Shown here in pieces: positions 1-9,989 of a stretch of 22,223 bases of DNA. The stretch lies in NCBI GenBank assembly GCA_032718475.1, contig JAUCBJ010002967.1:1-22223 (forward strand), written 5' to 3'. Position 1 is the stretch's first letter. Every line of letters starts with the position of its first letter. The notes under the pieces are model-generated. The model saw nothing but the letters and a program-made list of their open reading frames with translations. It ran no database searches and was not told where the DNA came from. Source of the stretch: Nemertoderma westbladi (lineage: Eukaryota > Xenacoelomorpha > Nemertodermatida > Nemertodermatidae). Made by a program: the position numbers and the translations under genes.

Positions 1-8
1 AGGACTGC

Positions 9-24
9 GGGACTCCGGAGTCCC
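9..24. repeat. Left subterminal 16-bp perfect palindrome of the piggyBac element
   Basis: GGGACTCC followed by its exact reverse complement GGAGTCCC. Related words occur at 342-361 and, inverted, at 3951-3970 near the other end. Repeated subterminal motifs of this kind are often transposase-binding sites in piggyBac elements; that role is inferred here. Confidence 0.75.
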
Positions 25-339
25 AAACACAAAAGCTAAGCTCCTGAAGTTTACTTTTGCACTTTGGACGAAATATTTGTTTTAGTGGACTAATTATAGA
101 TGAGAGCAACTCATCCCAGCGAAATTTCACAAATTTAATTATTTGTTAAGTTTTTATATAATCTCAAATTTGAAAAATATTTTTTTTACTTTGACAATGT
201 TTGGAGAACTGTAGTTCTGAGTCATTGAGTCATTAAGTGCAGTAATAACTGAAATTAAACAGACACACCTTCCCTTTATTCAAAACAACTAACAACATTT
301 GTATACATATTACAGTGAAAAAATACCAGCTGTTTCCGT

Positions 340-370
340 TTGCGGGATCTGGGAGTCCCGCTGTCCTTAA
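340..370. repeat. Internal left copy of subterminal inverted repeat
   Basis: Contains a GCGGGA...TCCCGC near-palindrome followed by TGTCCTTAAG. Its reverse complement (CTTAAGGACA, then GGGACTCCC, then GATCCCG) matches 3940-3973 over roughly 30 bases with a few differences, giving the element an internal inverted repeat pair. Confidence 0.7.
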
Positions 371-874
371 GTAACTTTTTTATCAAATGAGCTGAAATAA
401 CAGGACTTCTGTCAGTCTGATGCCTGTCGAACACCGGACAGTGTTTTCACGGTATCGGCGACGATTGGCTGCTTTTAATGGCCCTTACAGATACATTGTC
501 TACAAATTTAACCTACCGGTTCATTTTAGGTGGTTCGTTTTCTCAATCATATTTACCGGTCACTGCTATCAGCTGTTTAGCAGTCTGGCCTATTTCAGTA
601 TTTGTAGCGATGAAATTCAATTAGCTACTTGCTAGTACTGCTGTACTGTACTAGCCAAACAGCCTAACCAGGGCTGAGGGCTGCTAAGTAGGGCCAGGCT
701 GGCTGTAGGTAATAATTTGGCCCAACTATTAGTAACTTAATATTATAGCAAGGCCTATATTCTATTCATACAGGACATACGTTAGCAGCCTACTACCGGG
801 AGGGCCTCCACCTGTACTGTACCGGTACTGCTGTACTGTAGGTATGTGTACAGTAGTACTGACGCAGTGTTCTG

Positions 875-983
875 TAACCTGCTCCTTTCCCTCAATTGGT
901 TAAGTGGCCGTTTATTGTTTTGGTTAGACTGTGAAAATACCTGCCTCTATAACCTGCTCCTTTCCCTCATGCCTCAATTGGTT
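875..983 (+). repeat. Spaced direct repeat in the piggyBac 5' region
   Basis: A 20-base word starting TAACCTGCTCC and ending CCCTCA occurs at 875-894 and again at 950-969. In both copies TCAATTGGTT follows, directly in the first and after a short insertion in the second. The copies lie about 75 bp apart, indicating a local duplication within the element. Short reading frames over this stretch look non-coding. Confidence 0.7.
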
Positions 984-1334
984 TATGATGTGTGTTACTC
1001 AGTTACTTATATTAGGCCTACAGCTGTACAGTATTACTGTATGTGGAGGCCCCCAAACGCTGTTAATCCCACCACCGGTATTAATTACATGGTTTGGTTA
1101 CCATCAGACTGTACCTGCAACCTGTATCCTCTGATCCTGGTATCTGAGTTGAGTGGGGGTACCTACAACCTAGGCCTATATACATTGATACTGTAGGCCT
1201 ACATACAATTGACAATTATTTAGTTATATGTTTGGCAATATCTCAATACGGCATTACAGAAACATTCGCTTCAAATATTACAGCATTACTGGTACCGGTA
1301 CTGTGTTTATCTGTCTGTATAATCTGATAATATT

Positions 1335-3473
1335 ATGGAATCTACCGGTACTCCCAGTTCTGGCTCAAAAATTCGAAAGTTTGTGAAACCCATATCTGTC
1401 AGTGGAAACAATGTTTATTCCATTCTCGATTGTATTGATAGTGATGAGGAAGATGATGTAGAAAATCTTTTAAATGATTCTGATACTGAATTTTTTCATT
1501 TTGACGGTTTTGACTTCGAGAGTGAGAGTGCTCATAATTTAGAAACATTAGAACATCCTTCTTGTGCACCTGGTTTAGAGGCCGTAATTCGGAACACTGA
1601 ACAAGTAGATAGATCTACTACTGATTCTGAAATGATTGAAACGGGAGGCCTAGGTCTATCATCTAAAGTCTCGACTTCTAGTGAGAGTAGTAGGCCTATT
1701 GAGCCTAGTGCGAAATCAAACTGTGTAGTACCTGTAGAACGCAAACAATATCCAGTCCGCAAACGAGTTCGGATAGTTGATATTTTGAATAGGGGTAGGC
1801 CTAAGGAAAAATCGAAGGTAGCAAAGAAAGTCCCCCAGGCACCTGTTAGTGTACCAGATCTGGCGGAACAGCAGCAGGCCGAGTTTTCCCCTCAAGAACC
1901 TGTAATTGTCAGGAATAAGCCTATTCCATCGAAGAACAGATCATCAAAGTCAACAGGGAATACTTTTGATAAGCCTAGGCCTATAGAATGGAAACGGAGA
2001 TATGGCCCTAATCCTAAGTTACCTTGTATTTATGATGGTTTCCCTAGTATAGTGGGACCTTTATCTGATCTTGATGTCTTCAAAGCAGTTACCAATTGGG
2101 ATTCTCTCTTACTCATGACTTGCACACAATCAAATGAGTATGCCTTGCAGAACGGGAGGCAATTTGTTGTTACCCCAGATGAGCTCAGTGCCTTTTTTGG
2201 AATAAACTTTGTAATGTCAATTGTGAAACTTCCCAGTCTCAAAGATTACTGGTCAACTTCTCGTGTCATGAGCCAGCCAATAATCTCTAGTACCATGACA
2301 AGGGCAAGGTTTCTGGATATTTTACAAAATCTACATGTTTCCGACAATAAGCTTGCACTTCCTCGTGACCATCCCAATTGTGACCGAGCTGCTAAGATCC
2401 GTCCCTTGATAGACCACCTCAATGCTTCCTTCAAATCTGTCAAGCAACCTGCTCCCCATCAAGCTGTTGATGAACACATGGTTAAGTATAAAGGCCACCA
2501 AATCATGAAACAATTTGTAAAAGGAAAGCCTATTCGGTATGGGTTCAAGTTATGGTTTAGATGTGCTTCTAAAACTGGCTTTGTTGAGAAACTAGACATC
2601 TATGTTGGAAAGAAGAATTCTGGACCAGAGATTGGTTTAGGTGAGTCTGTTGTACTTGATTTGGTGGATGATTTGAAAGACAGCTTTGTGACAATTGCCT
2701 CAGATAACTTCTTCACTAGTCCTAATCTTGTCCAAAAATTAACTGAAATGAACTTGTACTCAGTAGGTACTTGTCGAGTAAACCGCAAACAATTTCCTGT
2801 TGATATGCTCAAAGATGACAAGGAAATGAAGAGAGGAGACATTGATTGGCGTTGCTCAGGATCACTCGTTGCCACCAAGTGGGTTGATAATCGTTCTGTT
2901 TATATGTTGGATAATTTCATCAATCCTAGAGAAACTGTAGTTGTAAAGAGGCGCCAAGCTGGGACTACTGATAAGCTGTCCATTCAGTGCCCAAAATCAG
3001 TCCAAGTCTACAACAAACTCATGGGTGGAGTAGATCTATGTGATCAAATGAAGGCCAGCTACGAGTTAGATCGAAAGTCCAGGTTTCGGTTTTATTTACG
3101 ATTAATATTTGATCTATTGGATGTCAGTGTTGTTAATTCCTTCCGACTCCAGGAACAACTAACCGGTGAGAAGTCCCGACTGCTAGATTATAAACTTAAT
3201 CTCGCACAGTGTCTAATTGGAAACTTCTGCAGCCGTACTAGGGAAGCTCCCACCAATTACCGCAAGAAGATTCTTCCACCAATTGTTTCTAATGCTCTGA
3301 ATGCCCACATGCCTCAGCTAGATGATGGGCGAGGCAGATGTGCCCAGTGTGCTAAGCAGATAATAGATCATATATTAGATGTAAAGCCTGTCAAGTACAT
3401 CTTTGCATTGTATCTGGAATCAATGCTCGCAATTGCTTCGAAGAGTACCATAATTAGTCTAAACTTTAATTAA
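1335..3473 (+). pseudogene. piggyBac transposase (DDE_Tnp_1_7), C-terminal Cys/His domain frameshifted
   Basis: Transposase of 712 codons that would cut and reinsert the element at TTAA. The N-terminus is acidic (residues 34-52, runs of D/E around SDEEDD), followed by a basic stretch at 137-165. The catalytic core runs from about 225 to 610. The three family aspartates are visible: D379 in VDEHMVKYKG, D457 in SDNFFTS, and D567 in NKLMGGVDLCDQ. The usual C-terminal zinc-binding domain starts as RCAQC (C669, C672) and then goes out of frame near 3356-3379. The frame whose codons start at 3359 supplies the rest: CxxC at 3380-3391, an LC pair at 3401-3406, then CFxxYH at 3434-3451 and a stop at 3455-3457. 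The break fits loss of one base. As written, the protein ends in about 40 unrelated residues. The long open core suggests recent decay or a single sequencing error. Confidence 0.9.
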
Positions 3474-3715
3474 TTAATAATTTCATAATTAGTCTGCAAT
3501 AATTGTTACATTGGTACCCAGTACCTGTATATAATAGTTCTTAGTGGGAATTTCCAGTTATAAATAATTTTCATAATTTCATTCTTTTTTGTAATTTTCT
3601 CAGTAGCCTTTATTGTTTATATGCCTGCCTGTGCTAAACTTAGTTTAATTATTAATAGTTGTTACTTTGATATATATAATGGCCCTACTCTAGCTTGCAT
3701 TTCCACTTTCCAGTT

Positions 3716-3721
3716 AATAAA
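3716..3721 (+). promoter_or_regulatory. Possible polyadenylation signal AATAAA for the transposase
   Basis: AATAAA lies about 240 bases after the transposase stop, inside the element. The 3' region is AT-rich, so a chance match is possible. Confidence 0.3.
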
Positions 3722-3939
3722 AATTTTAGTTATTTTCGCAATTTTTCATTTTTTTCATTTTTTTTAGAAATTTCTGCTATTTTTCAGAATTTCCGGGAAT
3801 TCCTAAAACTCTTGGACCTTCTTCTTGGCACGTTTAGGTGTACACATATACTGCCAGCTAATTTGGACTGGCCAGTTCATCATAATTTCCAACAATTTAT
3901 ACCTTTTCATTGATTTTATTGAAAAATGCCCAGGTTCAC

Positions 3940-3973
3940 CTTAAGGACCATAGGGACTCCGGGATCCCGGCTC
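3940..3973. repeat. Right subterminal inverted repeat
   Basis: CTTAAGGACC, then GGGACTCC, then GGGATCCCGG. This is the inverted partner of 340-370 and also shares the GGGACTCC word with the left palindrome at 9-24. It lies about 130 bp inside the right end. Confidence 0.7.
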
Positions 3974-4083
3974 AGATTTCTATGAAGGCATTGAAATTTT
4001 TCAAAGTCCTTTTGTTTTTATGTTTTTATATCGGCCTTGACCCCAAATATTCACTTGAATCAAATGTGGCACTTCTGGAACAC

Positions 4084-4104
4084 TTGTGGTCCTCAAAGGG
4101 TTAA
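4084..4104. repeat. Right terminal inverted repeat and TTAA target site
   Basis: The element ends in GTGGTCCTCAAAGGG at 4100, and TTAA occupies 4101-4104. Read inward from the end, this begins CCCTTTGAGGAC, consistent with the CCC(T) start of piggyBac ends. It sets the right boundary exactly. Confidence 0.85.
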
Positions 4105-5290
4105 CAGACTAGCCTAACAATACTGACACCTGTACTAAATCAGTCTAAAGGGGGTCGTACCTAATGTAACAATACTGCTGCCTAGGCAAAACAACAGTCT
4201 AATAAATTATTACTCCTTTTGCCGTAACTAAATATCAGATCCTAAATTTACAAATACGAATAGTAAATTACAAAATAGATTCCGCCTGAAAGTAACCTAA
4301 AGTAAGCTACAACTAGTAGAGCTCTAAGGGTACATATGTTTTAGGGCGTGTGTGTGTGGGTGTGTTACAAATAAAACAATTTTGGTGTACTCCATTGTAC
4401 TAGGTTTTAGTGATTTTCTGACTGAAACAATACCGTGCGCTAGCTACGAAAATAAGCTAGTCGCGCTCTGTAGAACTTTATACTTACAAATGACATCAAA
4501 CTCTCTCCTTCCTATCCACAACTCAACCGGGCAATTACGGTGTTAGTAACTACACCCGTGATCAGGCACAAATACCAGATTCTGGTTGTAAGATAAGAAA
4601 TAGGGGTTAATTGCTACCGTACGTTAGCTGATCTGGTATACAAATTTGATTCTAGAATTTTGTTGCCGGGGTGGTTAGCAGCAATACCTATCAGTACGTG
4701 GCAAGGCGCGGTAGGATATTAATAAACCTCCCTAGGCCAAGCGAAGTGCCGGTAGCAGAAATACTCCTTGCCTGCTCAAATAACTCGGGTTCAGGCAGGG
4801 GGGGGGGGGGGGGGGGGTGGTACTAATGTATAAACTACAAGCAAACCGGTACCGAACTGTCAGTATTGCGAATCACTAAATTATGGAACATATGCTGTCT
4901 GTACCTAATATGCACTCGCGTACTGACGAACGGCAATAGTTCACACCTGTAGGGAATACAGGTTAATCCAGGGATTTGCAGTACAGGTTCTGCTCTGTAG
5001 CCTACTGTAGCTATTTGATCCTAAATTTTGCGGCGTCCCAGGACGGCGTCACGCTTACCCTGATCTATAGGTCTTACGGCGGGCAAGGGCGTCAAACAAA
5101 GTCGTACCTTCCTCAGAATCGGGCGCTGCATGGCAAAGGTGGAGTATTTCGAAGGGGCGAAGGGGGTGCGCGGGCTAATCTAATGTGGGCGCTAGCGTGT
5201 TGTGGACATCTTTCCCTGCGTTGCCGACGGCCTAATGGTTTATGCAGCCATCCTCCAAATGCTGGGCTGTCCCAATGGTGGACAAAGGGA
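4105..5290. other. Gene-free flank with a 20-G homopolymer
   Basis: I see no protein-like reading frame here. A run of 20 G occupies 4798-4817. A short G+C-richer patch (about 5020-5260) contains small open frames without recognisable residues. Nothing else stands out. Confidence 0.6.
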
Positions 5291-5477
5291 AATATACATG
5301 TTCAAAGTTTACAGTATATTTAGAGTAATTTACAAAAGAGTTTATCAACCAAATTTACATAAGTTTCAACAAGAAACTTAACAAATGTAACTAAAGAATG
5401 GTGATAAAGCAACGATTGTTAGAAATAACAAGGTTAACAAGATTGGAGACAAGTGATAACCGAAGGCAAACCAGCCC

Positions 5478-5614
5478 TTATATAGCAAATCTGGGACATA
5501 GAATCCGCTAGAACCTTCCAGAGCATTCCATGGCCTCACATTGGAGCAATAAGATGTTGTATGCCCTATGATTGGCCCAACTCATCGTTCCATACGTTGT
5601 ACGCACCTCATTGG
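5478..5614 (-). promoter_or_regulatory. Heat-shock-type promoter: three CCAAT boxes, HSE and TATA box
   Basis: Read on the minus strand, CCAAT occurs at 5614-5610, 5575-5571 and 5544-5540. It is followed by a heat-shock element and then TATATAA at 5484-5478. The HSE is built of alternating 5-base units in strict phase. On the plus strand these are AGAAC (5510-5514), CTTCC, AGAGC and ATTCC (to 5529), with a further AGAAT at 5500-5504. This is the nGAAnnTTCn pattern bound by heat-shock factor. The HSE lies about 15 bp from the TATA box, as in hsp70-type promoters. A start near 5450 is expected. The downstream leader (about 5450 down to 5290) has only short ORFs and no Hsp coding sequence. Confidence 0.6.
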
Positions 5615-5661
5615 CTTATCTAATTAGATCAAAGTGAAAATAAATTGCCCAATAATGCAAA

Positions 5662-5737
5662 TTTCCCGACCGGGATTCGAACTCGTAACCTAGTTGTAAT
5701 GTAACCAACGCCTTAACCATCTGACCATTGCGCCAAT
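5662..5737 (-). repeat. tRNA-like sequence (SINE head or decayed tRNA gene)
   Basis: On the minus strand there is an A-box-like TGGTCAGATGG (5727-5717) followed by TTAAGGCG, and a B-box-like AGTTCGAATCC (5684-5674). The spacing is right for an internal RNA polymerase III promoter. The D-arm wording resembles type II (Ser/Leu-like) tRNAs. The acceptor strands do not pair and the anticodon loop is the wrong size, so a working tRNA is unlikely. A tRNA-derived SINE head is the best reading. Confidence 0.5.
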
Positions 5738-6238
5738 AGAGTTACCTATGTGTTTATGTGTACCAATATGAATAGGCATATTACACTACTGTAATTTAAT
5801 CAAAATGCGTCGGATTTTAAAAAGTTTTTACGTTAAGCTACAAATGCTACCTTATAGTGAAATAATCCATCACTGGCCTACATCGATAAACGGTATAAAG
5901 CGTTTGAAACTAAAAAAAACCTCAACAAAAGAAGTCAAGCGGCAAACTGAAGAATAGAATATCATAAAAAGTTTATCCCGAATGGGAATAGACCCACTAA
6001 CATCTCTACTATCAAATTCGCTTCTAGTATCAAAGTCAATCAATTAAAATGCATAGGCACTTCTTAAATAACATAAATATCTAAAATAAATCTTAGATTT
6101 TATTTGAATGGGATATGGGAAATCACCATAATATGCCTATACATTAAATAAAATAATACTCTAATAAATATTAATTCCCTATCTAAGAATTTTACAAAAC
6201 CAAATAATTTTCTTAGTAAACAGTAGTATCTCCAGGTG

Positions 6239-6290
6239 GGTTTGAATCCGGTTTCTCGAATTCCAAGTCCAACTCTACCAAGTGAGCTAA
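6239..6290 (-). repeat. Second tRNA-like sequence (SINE-like)
   Basis: On the minus strand TAGCTCACTTGGTAGAG (6289-6273) matches a tRNA D-arm/A box. TTGGA-CTTGGAA-TTCGA follows and can form a 5-bp anticodon stem with a 7-base loop, allowing G-U pairs. A B-box-like GGATTCAAACC lies at 6249-6239. The T-arm does not pair cleanly. The type differs from the sequence at 5662-5737, so this is a separate insertion or relic. Confidence 0.5.
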
Positions 6291-6684
6291 ACAAAGTGGA
6301 AATCAACAACAATAAGAGGAACAACAAACAGAGGGGCTAGTAGAGATCTTGCAACGCGGACATCCCAGGACCCAAATTGATGCACTACCCATTGCAGAGG
6401 TAATTCAAACTCAATTACATACAAAATATATCTACCCTCAAAATAACATATACTTTAATAGAACAAAACGAAAGAGTACCTAATTGATTATTGCAAGCTG
6501 TCTAAACAAACGTAGGCCTTCACATTTCTTCGCTAGTATTTTGTCAACTACAGTATTTTTTGTCTCTGGTGTCTATCTCTGTATGTATGAATCTATCTGC
6601 CATTAATCAGCATTTACTCGCACAGTTTCGAAACTTCGCATAGTTATAAAGGTCGTCAGTCTGCGTTTAGGAAATATATTTTAT

Positions 6685-7110
6685 GACAAAGCAGGACGAG
6701 TGCAACGAGGCTTATAATTCGCCAGGTTGTGTTTCTCCGGGGCGACGGCAATCTCCCGAAGTACGATCCCACCGGCTCTCTCCCTCTAGTTCGACTATCG
6801 ACGGTTCACTGTCCGTCCTATCTTGATGTCTCTGGTTGCCCATAGCAACATTTCCTCGTTCCTCCTTGCGTCCTCCAATTTTGGCATTATGTCCTCCTTC
6901 ATGAGGTCTCGTATAGACCTCCCGGATGAACTCTACCGTTCTCCTTCCGTCTTCCTAGTGGGCTCGACGTTTTCTTGTTTGGCCTCTTACGGCACCAACG
7001 TCCCTCCCTCTGCCTGGTTGTACGGCCTCGCGGATATTCGTTGCCCTTCTATTATCCTCCGTCGTCGGGTGCCACGGTTAACTTAACTCACCGTAATTTC
7101 TCACCGCATT
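6685..7110 (-). pseudogene. Coding-like relic, unrecognised (possibly gag- or ORF1-like)
   Basis: This block is richer in G+C and in plus-strand pyrimidines than its flanks. One minus-strand frame reads as protein between scattered stops. It includes a segment resembling a charged helix (SIRDLMKEDIMPKLEDARRN, about 6916-6857) and later a second open run ending near 6685. Stops interrupt it about every 20-50 codons, and another minus-strand frame is also partly open. I do not recognise the family. The charged helical character and the mobile-element surroundings suggest a decayed retroelement structural gene, but chance is not excluded. Confidence 0.25.
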
Positions 7111-7156
7111 TTCTGTCAACATCTGTGGGACATTTACTGCCCCACCTGTCATATCT

Positions 7157-7336
7157 TGTTATAATGATTACATGTGTTACCGTAGTAATGCTGGATCAGC
7201 TGTATAAACTAGAGGCTTCACCGCCATCTAACAGCTGATCCAACCTGTCAGCACCTAGTTTTTGGTGGAGGTATATATGGTGGAGGTATATATATATGGT
7301 GGAGGTGGAGCCGTTCTTTTGATCATTAATATAACA
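7157..7336 (+). repeat. 5' LTR of a Mag-lineage-like Ty3/gypsy retrotransposon
   Basis: A 180-bp candidate bounded by TGTTATA and TATAACA, the TG...CA form of an LTR with 7-base inverted tips. It contains an 11-bp inverted repeat (GGATCAGCTGT at 7192-7202, its complement about 20 bp further on), a TATAAA-like box at 7201-7206, and three copies of GGTGGAGGTATATAT-type sequence at 7264-7305. TGGTAACA at 7346-7353 could be a weak primer-binding site. The gag ATG follows 60 bp after the LTR, which fits this compact element type. No matching 3' LTR was found in the window. Confidence 0.65.
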
Positions 7337-7395
7337 GTTCATCGTTGGTAACAATATCCCGTTATTATATTGCTTGGCTCTCACCAATATACACC

Positions 7396-8619
7396 ATGGC
7401 GCTGCGAGATACTGACGCTAACGTCGGGAATCAGGAGGACATCGATAAAACTCTGGACCTTCAACCAGAAGATGTTGAGACTCTTGGCCGCAATGAACTC
7501 AAACATCATCTGAACAAAATCGGTATTCCATTCAAAGATAAAACGTCCACTCGAGTACTACAACAGAAACTCACTGGATAGCTGAACGGCAATGATGACC
7601 CACCAGCTGCAACTAAACCACAGTTGCGAGCTGAAGAACTGGGTGGTATGGCAGAACTTCTCGAACTTCAACAGGACGCGATGTTCTGACAATTCAACAA
7701 AATAATGCAGATTCAGGCGGAACAGTTCGAGTGGATGCTTGAAACTGTTCGAGCACACCCGGGACCAACTGAAGGAGGTAGAAACGACGCAGTCGTCATG
7801 AACCCGACTTTCCTCGCCCAGCTGAGCGGTACAAAAGGAACCACCCATGCCCCTGAAGTCATCGAAGATGAGATCGACTTCAAGGGATTAAAATGTTGGG
7901 AAACTACCTGGCGTAACTACGCGCGTATCACCCACCTCGAGGCAAAAACGCACGAAGAACAGGTGGCAACTTTCTTCTCGTACTGTAGCGCCGACTTCCT
8001 TAACCGCGTACAGTACGCCATCAAAATCCCGCAGGACACTGAAAAAACCATGGACGAAATCCTCGCGAACATTAAGGAGCACGTTCGAGCACAACAGAAC
8101 ATAACTGTTGATCGCTATAAACTAATGAGGAAACACCAAGGTGATAAGGAAATATTTGAGGACTATTATATATCACTCTGCGAGATGGTGGATGATGCTA
8201 TTGTTGAGACCATGTTGAAGGACGACTGGATCACAACCTTGATAATCTGTGGTATCCGCGACGATGACACCCGGAGGAACTTCTCGGAAAGAAACCTGCT
8301 CTCTCCCATGACGAAACTGTCAACTTCTGGACAAATGGCGAGCTCGCCGCCCGCGACAATCAGAGACTCAAACAGAAAGTCTGCGCCATTAACACTAAAC
8401 AACGCGGCTGCGGGAATGAAAACTATCAGGGTGGAAGGAATCGAAGTAAAAGCCTTCTGCACAGAGGTAAGTGTTGGAAGTGTGGGGGTGTCTCGTGTGG
8501 GGGGGCCCACGACAAAGACAAACCTTGCTCAGTGGTCTGTATCAACTGAGGTAGAAAGGGACATATCGCCAAAAGGTGCCGCCATCCGAAAAATGGTGGG
8601 GAGAAATCCTGCGCTATAA
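7396..8619 (+). pseudogene. gag: Gag of the Ty3/gypsy element, with stops and a frameshift
   Basis: Structural protein of the retrotransposon particle. ATG at 7396 sits in ACACCATGG. The first 60 residues include a SAP-like helix pair around ETLGRNELKHHLNKIGIPFKDKT. The same frame continues past TAG at 7579-7581 and TGA at 7687-7689 into the capsid-like part, where an acidic region leads to GLKCWETTWRNYARI and SADFLNRVQYAIKI. The zinc-knuckle region is in another frame: from 8472 it reads CWKCGG...AHDKDKPC, then a second knuckle whose second cysteine position is a TGA stop, ending GHIAKRC near 8572. So there are two in-frame stops, one frameshift and a third stop inside a knuckle. The gene is dead. 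Confidence 0.75.
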
Positions 8620-9050
8620 TTATCGGCGCAATCAACGAACCAGCTATTAACAATAAACCGATAATCGCGATCGCAATCAGTCCTCCCGGCACCGAACAAT
8701 TGGTAGGAGTCGACTGTAGTGCGGATACTGGCTCCCAAGCAACCGCCGCGGACCACACCTCCTCCAACACCTCGGAATCTCCCGAAGGAGCTTGGGGAAG
8801 TCTGATGTTCCGCTGCAAACAGCCGACGGATCATCGATGTTATGCCTCGGTCAGTTGAACTCTTGTTAGAACTCTCGGGCAGACAGACTCGGGAGTGGGT
8901 TTATATATGCGACGGAATGAAGAGGGACATATTTATATCCATCAGCGCCTGTAAACAGTTGGGGATAGTTCACGAAGGTTTCCCAACTCCGCTACACAGT
9001 GGAACACAGTCGCTACTCTCACTAAGACTTCCGCTGACACTTGTAGAATA
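8586..9050 (+). pseudogene. Retropepsin-like aspartic protease relic
   Basis: The frame that carries the zinc knuckles runs on into VDCSADTGSQAT at about 8718-8745. DTG is the active-site triad of retroviral-type proteases, which cut the Gag-Pol polyprotein. The remainder is spread over two further frames. ADGSSMLCLGQL lies near 8822-8857, and the C-terminal part, ending in a KQLGI...FPTPL segment, is open from 8842 to 9050. At least two frameshifts therefore break the domain. Gene order (gag, protease, RT) is normal for Ty3/gypsy. Confidence 0.6.
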
Positions 9051-9062
9051 AAAGGTGAGTTG

Positions 9063-9900
9063 ATGAACGAATTTTCCGATGTATTCAACGTCAAGGAACT
9101 CCGGGTTATGAGCAGGCCATCTATGAAAATAGAACCATACGAGGGTGCAAAGCTGTTCTCTATTTATGCAGCCCGTTCAATTCCCTACGCCTTCCGCGAG
9201 AAAGCCCGGATTGAGATCGACAACATGGTCACCAAAGGGATTATAGAACGAGTTGGTGACCGCGCCACGGAGTGGTGCCATCCTATGGTGGTCTGCAGGA
9301 AGCCCCATAACCCAGATGAAGTAAGGATTACGGTCGACCTCACTAAACTCAATTTGCAGGTTAAACGTCCTATGCACAACTCAAGAACCCCGTTCGACAT
9401 TGTCTCTCATCGAGTTCCCGGCGCGCGATATTTCACGGTCGTCGATGCGAAAAGCGGCTATTGGCAGGTCGAACTGGACGAAGAGTCCTGGGACTTAACG
9501 ACATTTATAACTCCATGGGGAAGATATCGTTATCGCCGAGCCCCCATGGGTTTCATTTCCACCGGGGACTCATTTAATTATCATGGGGATTTAGCGCTGG
9601 AAGGGGTCGACAACGTGAGCAAAATAGTTGACGACATTCTAATCGAGGACGTCGAATACGAACTTCATATCTAGCGAGTTCGATCCATGTTGAACCGTTG
9701 CCGCGAACACAGTATAACGCTACACCCCGGGAAATTCAAGTTCGCCGAATCATCAGTTAAATTCGCGGGTTATAACATTTCCCAGGATGCTATTGAAGCT
9801 GATCCCGAGAAAACCCGTGCCATATCTGACTTCCCCATACCTACAAACCTCACAGAACTCAGAAGTTTCATGGGTTTAATATACCAACTAGGTTGCTTCT
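9063..9900 (+). pseudogene. pol: Ty3/gypsy reverse transcriptase, one in-frame stop
   Basis: RNA-dependent DNA polymerase domain of the retrotransposon. It opens with a linker (NEFSDVF, then the conserved IPYAFREKARIEIDNMVTKG), followed by WCHPMVV and VRITVDLTKLN. Motif A is VVDAKSGYWQVELDE, then TTFITPWGRYRYRRAPMGF, and the catalytic motif is KIVDDIL with both aspartates kept. A TAG at 9672-9674 interrupts the frame just after the fingers/palm. The same frame resumes as RCREHSITLHPGKFKFAESS and IEADPEKTRAISDFPIPTN, the thumb/connection typical of the Mag-type lineage found in many marine invertebrates. It is out of frame with the protease upstream. Apart from the stop the residues look well kept. 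Confidence 0.85.
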
Positions 9901-9989
9901 CGTCTGAAGTTGCAACGGCCGCAACGCGATTACGCGAACTACTCCAAGCCAGAAACACGTTTACTTGGTTCGAAGTCCACGAGAAGTCT

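Larger units (their letters stand above)
1..4100 (+). mobile_element. piggyBac-family DNA transposon, left tip cut by the window edge
   Basis: A cut-and-paste transposon with one transposase gene. The right end reads CCTCAAAGGG and is followed directly by TTAA, the target site used by piggyBac elements. Read from the outside, that end is CCCTTTGAGGACC. The window opens with AGGACTGCGGGAC, which matches this terminus from its eighth base, so I infer about 7 bases and the left TTAA lie just upstream. Both ends carry related subterminal GGGACTCC/GGATCCCGG palindromes. The internal order is a long 5' untranslated part (about 1.3 kb, rich in TAGGCCTA and CCGGTA words), the transposase, then an AT-rich 3' part. 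Full length would be about 4.1 kb. Confidence 0.88.

Noticed and set aside
4976-5323. 115-codon plus-strand open frame
   Set aside because: No recognisable residues or start context. It falls in a G+C-richer patch where open frames arise easily.
5978-6010. Third tRNA T-arm-like sequence on the minus strand
   Set aside because: GTGGGTCTATTCCCAT resembles a T-arm, but no properly spaced A box is visible, so it is only mentioned with the cluster.
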